Numbered from the stretch's first letter, positions 41,601 through 48,763 are shown. The stretch is 64,000 nt of DNA from Massilia sp. IC2-477 (GCF_020707265.1 NZ_JAJFEQ010000008.1:208325-272324); one strand, 5' to 3'. Notes: a model not told the origin generated them from the letters alone. A program made the numbers and translations.

Positions 41601-41888
41601 GCCCTGCTCGAGCACCTGGGACACCGGGTGCAGTCGGCGCCCGATGCGGAAACGGCGCTGCCCATGATCAGCGCCGCCACCGATGTCCTGATCACCGACG
41701 TGCAGCTGCCGGGCATGTGGGGCGACGCCCTCGCGGCGCAGGCGCGCAGCAATGCGCCGGGCGTGCGCATCGTGTTTGCGACCGGGAATGGAGAGGTGGC
41801 GAACTGGCCGGATGCAGTGGTGCTGCGCAAGCCCTATGACCTGCAGAGCCTGATGAGGGTACTGGGGCAACAGGCAGTGGCCGCTTGA
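38670..41888 (+). CDS. PAS hybrid histidine kinase with two C-terminal receiver domains
   Basis: Cytoplasmic sensor kinase of 1072 residues, with no membrane helix. Four PAS-type domains (about 25-165, 175-290, 300-415, 445-545) come first, including one with FRTFAQAMPNQVWGAD. HisKA follows with His579 in LTGGVAHDFNNLLQIISGN, then HATPase (NLAINARDAM, DTGCGMP, GKGTGLGLSMVYGF). Two receiver domains have Asp873 (LLFTDVVMPG) and Asp1010 (LITDVQLPG), joined by an Ala/Pro linker. The HisKA type (AHDFNNLL) is the one common in soluble hybrid kinases near photoreceptor-like PAS arrays. No separate response regulator adjoins it. The ATG at 38670 has an AGGA upstream; a TTG at 38640 is the alternative. 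It is divergent from kefF. Confidence 0.93.
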   Translation: MAQAAVAASRPFAQGTGQLGRLIEQFDWSATSLGPIAGWPAVVRNTVELMLRSPVPMVTMWGADGVMIYNDGYAEIAAERHPQQLGAPVRESWPDEADFNDNVMRICLAGGTLCYRDAELNLRRHGEPEQVWLNLDYSPVAAEDGSVLGVLALLTETTAKVRAERYLAGEQDRLRAMFAQAPGFMAMLLGPEHRYELVNEAYLGLVDRPDVVGRTVRDVLPEVAAQGFLALLDRVYASGQSHTGEATEIWLTAASGESCLHYLDFVFQPVREEGGAVIGIFVQGNDVTERVLAERALRESEARFRTFAQAMPNQVWGADAQGRLDWFNEKIYSYSGFSHADLAADGWGRMIHPGDLHAVRTRWTEAVATGTVFEADVRLRRHDGSYRWHLNRAVPLRGEHGLVVGWVGTNTDIEEQKNTAQRYAALNDDLQGQVALRTAERDRMWRLSKDILMVCAFDGRVEAVSPAFGALLGWSETDVLGKNFLELVHLEDRSATVAQMAALGRGAYVNKFENRYRRKDGSWCLLSWTASPDERYVHAIGRDITADREQVETIRRTELALQQSQKMETIGKLTGGVAHDFNNLLQIISGNLQLLQMSGVARSAANPDCGRWIENARLAVDKGAKLASYLLAFGRRQPLEPKVIRISRLVSNMEDLLRRSLGEEIEIEMVISGGLWNTAVDVAQVENALLNLAINARDAMEGSGRMTIEATNAVLDDLYCRAHGDVIPGQYVMLAVSDTGCGMPPEVANRAFEPFFSTKEEGKGTGLGLSMVYGFVKQSGGHVKIYSEIGQGTTVKLYLPRSTAAEEPLGPVEQQQAVGGSETILVAEDDEAVRATVVEMLSGLGYRVLKAPDAASALAVIDSGVPIDLLFTDVVMPGRLRSPELARMARERLPNLAVLFTSGYTENAIVHGGRLDPGVELLGKPYTRERLARRIRQVLANQKRAPEAPPAPPAPPKASGLAIVLVEDEENIRTSTAALLEHLGHRVQSAPDAETALPMISAATDVLITDVQLPGMWGDALAAQARSNAPGVRIVFATGNGEVANWPDAVVLRKPYDLQSLMRVLGQQAVAA

Positions 41889-41910
41889 CAGGAGGGAAAC
41901 GGTTGGCAGG

Positions 41911-41940
41911 ATGCCACACCCAGAAAGGGTAATGTGGCGT
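41911..41940 (+). terminator. possible terminator after the hybrid kinase
   Basis: GCCACACCC and GGGTAATGTGGC can pair with a small bulge around the loop AGAAA, and TTGCCTTTT follows. The stem is imperfect and the T-run is short, so this is weak evidence. Confidence 0.35.
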
Positions 41941-41948
41941 CTTGCCTT

Positions 41949-41975
41949 TTGACAAGATGTGTTTCCTGATACAAT
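41949..41975 (+). promoter_or_regulatory. sigma70-like promoter immediately ahead of the flagellin gene
   Basis: TTGACA (41949-41954) and TACAAT (41970-41975) are close to the sigma70 consensus, with a short 15-base spacer. The flagellin ATG is only 8 bases after the -10 box, so the transcript would start at or next to the ATG. I see no sigma28-type sequence. Confidence 0.5.
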
Positions 41976-41982
41976 CAGCTTC

Positions 41983-42873
41983 ATGCTGAGTCTCCACACC
42001 AACCGCGCTTCCCTTGTCAGCCAGAACGCCCTCCAGCGTTCGGGCCAGGCACTGGCGCAGTCCCAGACCCGCCTCGCAACGGGGCGCCGGGTGAACTCGG
42101 CGATGGATGACGCGTCGGGCCTACAGGTGGCCACGCGGCTGAAGGCCCAATCCAGCGGGATGGCGGTTGCCATGCGCAATACCCGGAACAGCATCTCGAT
42201 GCTGCAGACGGCGGAAGGGCTGATGGATACGGTCGGGACCATCCTGATCCGCATCCAGGACCTGGCGATCCAGGCTGCCGACGCCTCGAGTACGGACGAC
42301 GACCGTGCGGCCCTGCATGCGGAATACGTCCTGCTCAGCGAGCAGGTGCTCGACACCATTCACGAAACGCCGTATAACGGCTCGCCGCTGATCCGCTATA
42401 CGGTCAGCACTCCGGGCACCCTGGGCAGCGGCCCGCAGGTATTCCAGATCGGCGCCAGCCCGGATGAGACCATGTCGGTCGATTTCCGTCCTGCACTGGG
42501 AAGGCTGAACGGCTCGCTCTACTATGCGATCGATGGCGGCAATCTTGCCGGCTACCCGGTCGACGCGGGTGGCACCGAGCTGACCTCCAGTGCATCGGCC
42601 AATGTGCTGGTCGGCAAGGTCGGCGAGGCACTGGCGGACGTGGGGCAGGTGCGTGCCCAGCTGGGAGCCACGGCCAACCGCCTGGAAAGCGTGCATCGCA
42701 ATCTCAGCAACATCAAGACCAATACCGAGGTCGCCCGCGGCCGCATCGTGGACACGGATTTTGCCAGCGAGACCGCAGCGATGACGGCCAGCCAGATGCT
42801 GATGCAGAGCGGCACTGCCATGCTCAAGCAAACCAACAGCATGTCGCAGTTGGTCATATCCCTCCTGCAATAA
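41983..42873 (+). CDS. orphan flagellin
   Basis: Flagellin of 296 residues with both polymerisation ends. The N-terminal D0/D1 part is LSLHTNRASLVSQNALQRSG, TRLATGRRVNSAMDDASGLQVATRLK. The C-terminal part is NRLESVHRNLSNIKTNTEVARGRIVDTDFASETA, ending in SMSQLVISLLQ. The central variable region is short. It differs at normally stable places (LSLHTN for the usual INTN, VISLL for VLSLL). No flagellar, chaperone or chemotaxis gene is near. There is no ribosome binding site and a promoter lies 8 bases upstream. It may be a minor filament subunit or an alternative flagellin under separate control. Confidence 0.92.
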   Translation: MLSLHTNRASLVSQNALQRSGQALAQSQTRLATGRRVNSAMDDASGLQVATRLKAQSSGMAVAMRNTRNSISMLQTAEGLMDTVGTILIRIQDLAIQAADASSTDDDRAALHAEYVLLSEQVLDTIHETPYNGSPLIRYTVSTPGTLGSGPQVFQIGASPDETMSVDFRPALGRLNGSLYYAIDGGNLAGYPVDAGGTELTSSASANVLVGKVGEALADVGQVRAQLGATANRLESVHRNLSNIKTNTEVARGRIVDTDFASETAAMTASQMLMQSGTAMLKQTNSMSQLVISLLQ

Positions 42874-42985
42874 ACTTCTGTCTTCCGGCGGCCTCTTCCT
42901 ACAGTCGCGGCAGGCGCCGGCCTATTCGTGCGCGCTCCTCGTGGGTCTATGATGCTCGCATCATTCCATGAATACGGAGGCCAGC

Positions 42986-43381
42986 ATGTCGATGCAAAGC
43001 GAAGGCAATAACGCAAAGGGACGCAACTACCACCAGACCACGCGCGACGGCACGGGCAGCGCAGCCAGTGTCGGCACCGGCGGTACCGGCGACATCGGCG
43101 CCATGGGCAGCGAATCGGTCGGCCAGGGCAACCAGCAGTCCAGCCGCAGCGATGACCTGCTCGCCGGCGACACCACGCACCAGGAGGCCGACCAGGCCTT
43201 CAGCGGCGGCAGCCAGTCCGGCCAGGTACAGACGGGGATGGAAGGCATCGGACAGGGCAAGCGCCAGTCCGGCCAGCCGGGGAGCCAGCAGTCCGGCCAG
43301 GACCAGAACCGACAGGGCGGCCAGGACACCAGCCAGACCGACGCCGACCAGTACGACCAGGGTACGGCGCCGCGCGAATAA
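42986..43381 (+). CDS. Gln/Gly/Ser-rich hydrophilic disordered protein
   Basis: Unrecognised 131-residue protein that is almost wholly polar and low in complexity. It is rich in Gly, Gln, Ser and Asp, with no hydrophobic core, signal peptide or cysteine. Short imperfect repeats of the QSGQ type fill the second half (SQSGQVQ, RQSGQPGSQQSGQDQ, RQGGQDTSQ). Such composition suggests an intrinsically disordered, possibly desiccation- or stress-related protein. The ATG at 42986 is preferred because GGAGG stands at good spacing; an ATG at 42968 is too early. It ends 7 bases from the convergent hydrolase gene. Confidence 0.7.
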   Translation: MSMQSEGNNAKGRNYHQTTRDGTGSAASVGTGGTGDIGAMGSESVGQGNQQSSRSDDLLAGDTTHQEADQAFSGGSQSGQVQTGMEGIGQGKRQSGQPGSQQSGQDQNRQGGQDTSQTDADQYDQGTAPRE

Positions 43382-43388
43382 AGCGCGT

Positions 43389-44345
43389 TTAGCCAGCCAG
43401 GGCCAGGCGGGTAGACGCCGCTTCCTCGATGAAGCGCGCCGTCAGTTCGGGCTGGGTCACCGGCAGCATGTGGCCGCCGTCGACCAGTTCGAGGCGTGCG
43501 CCGGCGACCTTGTCGGCCAGCGCCTGGCCGTTGGCGCGCCAGTCGAGCAGGCGGTCTTCGCGGCCGAACAGGATGTGCAGCGGCACGCGCAGCGCGGCGT
43601 AGCGCTGCTCCAGCTGCGGCATATGCCCGCCAAGCGCCTGCAGATCGGCGCTGCTCGCCAGGAACTGACCCGGACGCAGGCTGAGCAGGCCGCCGCCGCG
43701 GGTTGGAAAGTCACGCGGGACGGGCTCGGGGCCGAACACCTCGGCCAGCACGCCCTTGCTGGCCACGATACTCAAGGGAACCGCCAGGGTCGCGGCGAAC
43801 AGGCGGCGCAGCCAGCCGGTTTCGATGGTCAGGGCGCGGAAGGCCGACGGCACCGTGCCTGGTGCGTGCGTGAGCGGCGCCACCAGGGCCAGTGCGCCGA
43901 CCTGGCCCGGATGATCGAGCGCCAGCGTGAGCGCGGTGGCGCCGCCCAGCGAGTGGCCGACCACGGTCGGACGCTCCAGCCCCAGCTTGTCGATCAGACG
44001 CGCGATGGCGCGCGCCTGGGTCGCGAGGTCGGCCGGCACGCCCTCGGGGCGGGTCGAGTAGCCGGAACCCGGGCGGTCCAGCGTGACCACGCGGTAGCGC
44101 TGGGACAGTTCGCGCACGGCGCCGTAGTTGAAGTGCGCCATCTGGCCGCCCAGGCCATGGATCATCAGGAGGGCCGGGCCGCGGCCCTCGTCGCGCACGT
44201 GCAGGCGCACACCCTCGACCTCCACGAAACTGCCGCTGGGCGGCAGGTAGGCTTCGATGCGGCGCGCGGTGCGCCGGGTGAAGACAGCCAGCAGGACCAG
44301 CAGCAGCGCGAGGCCGCCGAGCACGTACAGCAGGGGTGAAGTCAT
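43389..44345 (-). CDS. alpha/beta hydrolase
   Basis: Alpha/beta hydrolase of 318 residues with an N-terminal membrane helix (LLYVLGGLALLLVLLAVF), so it is anchored to the inner membrane. The oxyanion region is MIHGLGGQMAHF, the nucleophile elbow VVGHSLGGATAL (Ser), the acid probably Asp in GREDRLLDW and the catalytic His in DGGHMLPV. It is third in a run of genes with 4-base overlaps after the monooxygenase and SDR. An esterase would complete an alcohol-ketone-ester pathway: the SDR makes a ketone, the monooxygenase inserts oxygen and the hydrolase cleaves the ester. This is an inference from gene order. Confidence 0.9.
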   Translation of the reverse strand: MTSPLLYVLGGLALLLVLLAVFTRRTARRIEAYLPPSGSFVEVEGVRLHVRDEGRGPALLMIHGLGGQMAHFNYGAVRELSQRYRVVTLDRPGSGYSTRPEGVPADLATQARAIARLIDKLGLERPTVVGHSLGGATALTLALDHPGQVGALALVAPLTHAPGTVPSAFRALTIETGWLRRLFAATLAVPLSIVASKGVLAEVFGPEPVPRDFPTRGGGLLSLRPGQFLASSADLQALGGHMPQLEQRYAALRVPLHILFGREDRLLDWRANGQALADKVAGARLELVDGGHMLPVTQPELTARFIEEAASTRLALAG

Positions 44346-45151
44346 CGGGCGCTCGCTTTCTTGAGAAGTTTCCAGTAATGGACAGGGCTGAGGCGTTCGA
44401 GCAGGGCCACGAATTTGGCGTCGCTGCCAACCAGGATGCGGGCCTGGCGCCGCTCGATGCCGCGCACGATGATCTCGCCCGCCCGTTCCGGCGGCATGCG
44501 CAGCAGGCGCTGGGCGATCGCGCGGCCGCGCTCGATCTCGTGCGCCGGGGCGCCCTGCGGCACCCGGGCATTTTTCGCGATCGAAGTCGCGATGCCGCCC
44601 GGGTGGACCACGCTGACCGCTACCTTGCTGCCTTCGAGTTCGTGGCGCAGCGCATTGCTGAAACCCCGTACCGCGAACTTGCTGGCCGAGTAGGCGCTCT
44701 GGCCGGGCGGCGAGACGATGCCGTAGATGCTCGAGACGTTCACCAGGCGCGCGTCGTCGCTGGCGTGCAGGTGCGGCAGGAAGGCGCGCGTCATGCGGAC
44801 CACGGCGTGGAAGTTGATCTCCATGAGCCAGTCGAAGTCGGTCTCAAGCACCTGTTCGAAGCTGCCGCCCAGGGCCACGCCGGCATTGTTAATGACCAGG
44901 TCGACCCGGCCGTGCGCTTCCAATACCGCCTCCGGCAGCGCGCGCACGGCTGCGCGGTCGGCTACGTCGAGCGCATGGCTGGAGGCGCGCACGCCCAGCT
45001 GGCGCGCGGCCTGGGCGGTATCGGCGGCAGCCATGCCGTCGATGTCGGCCAGGGCCAGGTGGCAGCCGCGCTGCGCCAGGGAGAGCGCGGTGGCGCGGCC
45101 GATGCCGCCGCCGGCGCCGGTAACGACCGCGACGCGGTTGGCGAGTTTCAT
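44342..45151 (-). CDS. short-chain dehydrogenase/reductase (SDR)
   Basis: Classical SDR of 269 residues. The cofactor loop is TGAGGGIGRA (11-20), with NNAG near residue 90, the catalytic Ser in LVNVSSIYG and the YSASK motif (YxxxK). DID after the second strand suggests NAD(H). The C terminus has basic, amphipathic character. The ATG overlaps the monooxygenase stop by 4 bases, and its stop overlaps the hydrolase start by 4. The likely role is oxidation of an alcohol or hydroxylated lipid that feeds the monooxygenase. Confidence 0.92.
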   Translation of the reverse strand: MKLANRVAVVTGAGGGIGRATALSLAQRGCHLALADIDGMAAADTAQAARQLGVRASSHALDVADRAAVRALPEAVLEAHGRVDLVINNAGVALGGSFEQVLETDFDWLMEINFHAVVRMTRAFLPHLHASDDARLVNVSSIYGIVSPPGQSAYSASKFAVRGFSNALRHELEGSKVAVSVVHPGGIATSIAKNARVPQGAPAHEIERGRAIAQRLLRMPPERAGEIIVRGIERRQARILVGSDAKFVALLERLSPVHYWKLLKKASAR

Positions 45152-46647
45152 GGCATGGCTCCTTGCGCGCCGAAGCGCAGAACGCCGTCGTCGATACGGC
45201 CGTAACGGATGGTCAGGAGGTCGCGCAGGTAGTTCTGGTAGACCTGCCAGGGCTTGCGCGCGCCCTGCTTGGGCAGGATGTGGCGGGCCCGTTCGACGTA
45301 GCCGGAATTGAAGTCGAGGAAGGGCGCTTCCGGAACCTGCGGGTCGCGGTGCGCCACCGCGATGGCCTGGCCGCGCGCATCCATGTGGCGCAGCAGGCGG
45401 CACACCCAGGCGGCGGTGAGGTCGGCTTTCAGGGTCCAGGAGGCGTTGGTGTAGCCAAAGGCCAGCGCGCAATTCGGCACGCCGCTCAGCATCATGCCCT
45501 TGTAGGACATGGCGCGGCTCGGGTCGATCACCCGGCCATCGACCACCAGGGTGGCGCCGCCGAACAGCTTGAGGGTCAGGCCGGTGGCCATGACCACCAG
45601 GTCGGCAGGCAGTTCGCGTCCCGATTCGAGCTGAATCCCGCCCGGCGTGAAGCGGGCGATGCGGTCGGTGACCACCGAGGCGCGGCCCTTGCGCACCGCC
45701 TTGAACAGGTCGCCGTCCGGGACCACGCAGACGCGCTGGTCCCAGGGCTTGTAGCTGGGCGTGAAGTGGGCGGCCGCGGCTTCCCGGGAGTTGAGCTGCT
45801 GGCCGGCCATCTCGACGATCTTCTGCTTGACCAGTTCCGGCTTGCTGCGCGCCAGCCAGTACAGGAACATGCTCTCGCCGATCACGCGCCAGCGCGTCAG
45901 GCCGTAGGCCAGCTGCTCGGGGAACAGGCGGCGCATGCGTTCCGCAAAGCGGTAGCGCGAGGGCCGCGCCACCACATAGGTAGGGGAGCGCTGCAGCATG
46001 GTGACGTGAGCCGCCCGTTCGCTCATGGCCGGCACCACGGTGACGGCGGTGGCGCCGCTGCCGACCACCACCACCTGCTTGCCGCTGTAGTCGAGGTCTT
46101 CGGGCCAGAACTGCGGCTGCACGATGCGGCCGGCGAAGCCGTCCTCGCCCTCGAAGCGCGGGCGGTAGGCTTCGTCGTAGCTGTAGTAGCCGCTGCACAG
46201 GTAGAGGAAGCGCGCCCGCACCGTGCGCTTCTCGCCGCTTGCCAGCTGTGCTTCGACCGTCCACAGGGCTTGTTGCGAGCACCAGCTGGCGCCCACCACC
46301 TTGTGGCCGTAGCGGATGTGGGGCTCGATGCCGTTCTCGCACGCGGTGCTGCGCACGTAGTCGAGGATGGCCGGGCCGTCGGCGATCGCCTTGGCGTCCA
46401 GCCAGGGACGGAAGGAGTAGCCGAGGGTGTACATGTCGGAGTCGGAGCGGATGCCGGGATAGCGGAACAGGTCCCAGGTGCCGCCCAGGCGCTCGCGCGC
46501 CTCGAGGATGGCATAGCGCTTGCCGGGGCAGCCCTGCTGCAGGGCGCTGGCGGCGCCGATGCCGGACAGGCCGGCGCCGACGATCAGGACGTCGAGCGGA
46601 CTCTCGTCGGGCGCAGCCCGCGCGGGGGAAGGTGCGGATGGATGCAT
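45148..46647 (-). CDS. flavin-containing monooxygenase, EthA/Baeyer-Villiger type
   Basis: FAD and NADPH-dependent monooxygenase of 498 residues, close to the mycobacterial EthA type. The FAD loop is VGAGLSGIGAASAL (about 23-36) and the NADPH loop VVGSGATAVTVVP. WDLFRYPGIRSDSDMYTLGY is typical. The Baeyer-Villiger fingerprint FxGxxxHxxxWP reads FAGRIVQPQFWP (171-182), with Gln177 where His is expected. The start at 46647 is used because the palindromic operator covers an earlier ATG at 46686, and GAGACAGC stands ahead of the chosen ATG. It heads a three-gene operon with SDR and hydrolase and is divergent from TetR. Confidence 0.9.
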   Translation of the reverse strand: MHPSAPSPARAAPDESPLDVLIVGAGLSGIGAASALQQGCPGKRYAILEARERLGGTWDLFRYPGIRSDSDMYTLGYSFRPWLDAKAIADGPAILDYVRSTACENGIEPHIRYGHKVVGASWCSQQALWTVEAQLASGEKRTVRARFLYLCSGYYSYDEAYRPRFEGEDGFAGRIVQPQFWPEDLDYSGKQVVVVGSGATAVTVVPAMSERAAHVTMLQRSPTYVVARPSRYRFAERMRRLFPEQLAYGLTRWRVIGESMFLYWLARSKPELVKQKIVEMAGQQLNSREAAAAHFTPSYKPWDQRVCVVPDGDLFKAVRKGRASVVTDRIARFTPGGIQLESGRELPADLVVMATGLTLKLFGGATLVVDGRVIDPSRAMSYKGMMLSGVPNCALAFGYTNASWTLKADLTAAWVCRLLRHMDARGQAIAVAHRDPQVPEAPFLDFNSGYVERARHILPKQGARKPWQVYQNYLRDLLTIRYGRIDDGVLRFGAQGAMP

Positions 46648-46673
46648 GCTGTCTCGTATTTTTGAGCTTATGT

Positions 46674-46691
46674 TGACACTGTACATTGTCA
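46674..46691. promoter_or_regulatory. TetR operator candidate
   Basis: TGACACTGTACATTGTCA is an 18-base near-palindrome with a perfect TGTACA core and TGACA/TGTCA arms; only one base pair is mismatched. It lies in the 80-base gap between the monooxygenase and TetR genes, overlaps the -10 box of the monooxygenase promoter and ends 36 bases before the TetR start. Confidence 0.75.
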
Positions 46692-46706
46692 GAATTTTCG
46701 TGGCAA
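46678..46706 (-). promoter_or_regulatory. promoter of the monooxygenase operon
   Basis: On the minus strand, TTGCCA (46701-46706) and TACAGT (46678-46683) have a 17-base spacer and fit sigma70 well. The TetR palindrome overlaps the -10 box, which suggests repression by steric block. The start would be about 25 bases before the chosen ATG at 46647. Confidence 0.6.
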
Positions 46707-46727
46707 GTTTCTGTGTAGAATGTCGGC

Positions 46728-47363
46728 ATGAACCCAGAGCTCACCACCACCCGTTCCTACCGCGGGATGTCGCAGGAGGAGCGGCGCGCCGACCGCAAGG
46801 CGCGCCTGATCGCCGCGGCGATCGCCGTCTACGGCGAACGCGGCTACCACCAGGCCACCGTCAAGGCGGTGTGCGAAGCCGCCGGACTCACCGAGCGCTA
46901 CTTCTACGAATCCTTCGCCAACAGCGAAGCGCTGCTGATCGACTCCTTCAACGCCGTCACGTATTCGGTGCTGGACGAGATCACCCAGGCGGCGCGCGAA
47001 GCGGAGCGCGGGCGCATCGCGCGCTCGCGCGCCATGCTGCACGCGTATTTCGCGGCGCTGCAGCGCGAGCCGCAGTCGGCGCGCGTGTTCCTGGTCGAGA
47101 TCCGGGGCGTCAGCCGCGCCGTGGACCAGGCCTTTGACGGTGCGCTGCGCGCGATCGGGCACGAAGTGGCGCGCATCGTGGCGCCGCCGGGCGCCCCCGA
47201 CGACGAGCTGCTGCAGGCCGGCGTGGTCGGCGGCGTGATCCACATCGCACTGCGCTGGATCGACAAGGGCTACGCGCCCGACATCGAGCAGGTGGTCGAC
47301 ACAGCGCTGCGGCTTGGCATGGTGCTGTCGGCGCCGCAGGGCAGGGGCCGGGCGGCCGCCTGA
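46728..47363 (+). CDS. TetR/AcrR family regulator
   Basis: Repressor of 211 residues. The N-terminal HTH reads RKARLIAAAIAVYGERGYHQ, TVKAVCEAAGLTERYFYESF (about 24-65); the rest is an all-helical ligand and dimer domain. It is divergent from the monooxygenase operon, with an 18-base palindrome between the two. The usual logic is that it represses the operon and perhaps itself until a lipophilic substrate binds. The inducer is unknown. A strong terminator follows the gene. Confidence 0.93.
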   Translation: MNPELTTTRSYRGMSQEERRADRKARLIAAAIAVYGERGYHQATVKAVCEAAGLTERYFYESFANSEALLIDSFNAVTYSVLDEITQAAREAERGRIARSRAMLHAYFAALQREPQSARVFLVEIRGVSRAVDQAFDGALRAIGHEVARIVAPPGAPDDELLQAGVVGGVIHIALRWIDKGYAPDIEQVVDTALRLGMVLSAPQGRGRAAA

Positions 47364-47396
47364 TACATCCCGCGACATCGAGGGCGCGCGCCAAAG

Positions 47397-47424
47397 AAAA
47401 AACCCGGCCTCGGCCGGGTTTTTT
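47397..47424. terminator. bidirectional rho-independent terminator
   Basis: AAAAAACCCGGCC and GGCCGGGTTTTTT flank a 2-base loop and give an A-tract, a GC-rich stem and a T-tract on both strands. It lies between the convergent TetR gene (stop 47363) and the small outer membrane protein gene (stop 47443) and can serve both. Confidence 0.9.
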
Positions 47425-47442
47425 CATGGAGCGACGTTCCGA

Positions 47443-47946
47443 TTAGAACTGGAACGACACGCCGGCGCTGACGTTGGTCACGTCGCTGGCAGGCTTCTGC
47501 ACTTCGACGCGGGCCGACACGGCCGGGGTGAAAGCGTAGCTCAGGCCGATGCCGTACAGGGCCTTGGTCTCGTCGTCCTTGGCGCTGAAGCCACCGGCGC
47601 TTGCCTTGGCTTCCAGGCGGTTCAGGCCCAGGCGGCCGAAGATGCTGAAGCTTTCAGCGATCGGGTAGGTACCGACGACCGACAGGGCCAGCTGGTCGGC
47701 ACGGACCTTGGTGTTCACGTTCAGGACGCGGTAGTCCACGTCTGCCAGGCGGCGGAAGCCCGCTTCCACAGCGAGGGTCTGGGTGAAGTTGTAGCCGACG
47801 AAGGCGCCGTAGCTGGTGTCACGGTCCAGGTCGTCGATCTTGGTGCGGCCGACATCGGCGCCTGCGTAGAAGGTGCTCGGCTGGGCGGCGAAGGCTGCCG
47901 ACGAAGCGATGATCAGGGCGGTGGCGGCTGCGATTTTCTTGAACAT
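47443..47946 (-). CDS. small outer membrane beta-barrel protein, copy 1
   Basis: OmpA/OmpX-like beta-barrel (porin family, PF13505 type) of 167 residues. A signal peptide (MFKKIAAATALIIASSAAFA) precedes alternating amphipathic strands such as FYAGADVGRTKID, YGAFVGYNF, AVEAGFRRL, FSIFGRLGLNRLEAK, ALYGIGLSYAF and SARVEVQKP. It ends in VSAGVSFQF with a C-terminal Phe needed for BAM insertion. It is a tandem paralogue of the gene at 48185 and lies downstream of it on the same strand, with its own duplicated upstream region. Eight strands are likely. The role may be adhesion or stress-responsive surface change; no ligand is known. Confidence 0.9.
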   Translation of the reverse strand: MFKKIAAATALIIASSAAFAAQPSTFYAGADVGRTKIDDLDRDTSYGAFVGYNFTQTLAVEAGFRRLADVDYRVLNVNTKVRADQLALSVVGTYPIAESFSIFGRLGLNRLEAKASAGGFSAKDDETKALYGIGLSYAFTPAVSARVEVQKPASDVTNVSAGVSFQF

Positions 47947-48009
47947 GTTAGTACCTTTTTTTATCTTGGTTATTGCGGCCGAGAAATATTTCCCAGCGCG
48001 GGGCGAATT

Positions 48010-48037
48010 ATTGCACTAAGGATACACTATACGCAAT
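48010..48037. promoter_or_regulatory. conserved dyad and promoter of barrel copy 1
   Basis: ATTGCAC (48010-48016) and ACGCAAT (48031-48037) form an imperfect inverted repeat with a 14-base centre. On the minus strand, TTGCGT-17-CAATAA would serve as -35 and -10 boxes. The same 7-14-7 arrangement is found ahead of copy 2, at 48764-48791. Confidence 0.55.
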
Positions 48038-48085
48038 TCATGATTTGCGCAAAAACCACGAATATTCTTTGTAAAGGTAACTTTG

Positions 48086-48093
48086 TATGCATA
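48086..48093. promoter_or_regulatory. TATGCATA palindrome upstream of barrel copy 1
   Basis: An 8-base palindrome in an AT-rich block. It lies about 50 bases upstream of the 48010-48037 dyad, the same relative place as the palindrome at 48839 ahead of copy 2. Confidence 0.4.
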
Positions 48094-48184
48094 TCTCCTA
48101 TGCCAAAGCGGCGAAAATGCAAAAGATATGCCGGATGAATGAAACATGCCGCCCGCAGACGGCACGTGCTTCGGGCAGTGTTGC

Positions 48185-48703
48185 TTAGAACTGGAAGGCC
48201 ACGCCTGCGCTCAGATTGGTCGAATCACTGGTCGGCTTCTGCACCTCGACCCGCGCCGATACGGCCGGCGTGATCGCATAGCTGACGCCCACGCCATACA
48301 GTGCCTTGGTGGTGTGATCCTTGGCGCTGTACACGTTGGAGTCGATCTTGGCTTCCAGGCGGTTGAGGCCGAGGCGGCCGTAGACGCTGAAGTTCTCGCT
48401 GACCGGCAGGCTGCCGATCACGGACAGGTGCACCTGGTCGGCTTTCGCGCTGCCCTTCACCATGCCGGCGCCGCCGTCGAGGTAGATGTCCTGGTCGGCG
48501 AGGCGGCGGTAGCCACCCTCCACGGCGAAGTTCTGGTTGATGTTGTAGCCCACGAATGCGCCGACACTGGTGTCGCGCTTGGAGAAGTCATCGATCTTGG
48601 TGCGGCCGGCGTCAACGCCCCCGTAGAAGGTATTCGGCTGCGCGGCAAGGGCGCTCGATGCGGCGAGGATCAGGGCAGTAGCGGCTGCAATATTCTTGAA
48701 CAT
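48185..48703 (-). CDS. small outer membrane beta-barrel protein, copy 2
   Basis: Paralogue of the gene at 47443, 172 residues and clearly similar along its whole length. It shares the signal peptide (MFKNIAAATALILAASSALA), FYGGVDAGRTKIDDF, VGAFVGYNI, FAVEGGYRRLADQDIY, FSVYGRLGLNRLEAK, ALYGVGVSYAITPAVSARVE and ends in LSAGVAFQF. It has an inserted Gly-rich loop (LDGGAGMVKGSAKAD) between strands. A hairpin with a GCCG/CGGC stem 20-40 bases after the stop may be its terminator. The tandem copies, each with its own control region, point to recent duplication and separate regulation. Confidence 0.9.
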   Translation of the reverse strand: MFKNIAAATALILAASSALAAQPNTFYGGVDAGRTKIDDFSKRDTSVGAFVGYNINQNFAVEGGYRRLADQDIYLDGGAGMVKGSAKADQVHLSVIGSLPVSENFSVYGRLGLNRLEAKIDSNVYSAKDHTTKALYGVGVSYAITPAVSARVEVQKPTSDSTNLSAGVAFQF

Positions 48704-48763
48704 GTTTGTGCCTTTTCTTATCTTGGTGACGCGCTGGGGCTCATTCCCGAGCGCGAAGTGATT

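Noticed and set aside
38661..42359. A 1232-codon open frame on the minus strand opposite the hybrid kinase and flagellin genes
   Set aside because: It spans two clear genes on the other strand, has His/Arg/Gln-rich composition and shows no family motif.
46648..46686. Earlier ATG at 46686 as the monooxygenase start
   Set aside because: It lies inside the operator palindrome and next to the -10 box, upstream of the likely transcript start, and has no ribosome binding site.
48145..48165. Hairpin after barrel copy 2 as a separate terminator entry
   Set aside because: The stem is short with a wobble pair and no T-run; mentioned only in the gene entry.
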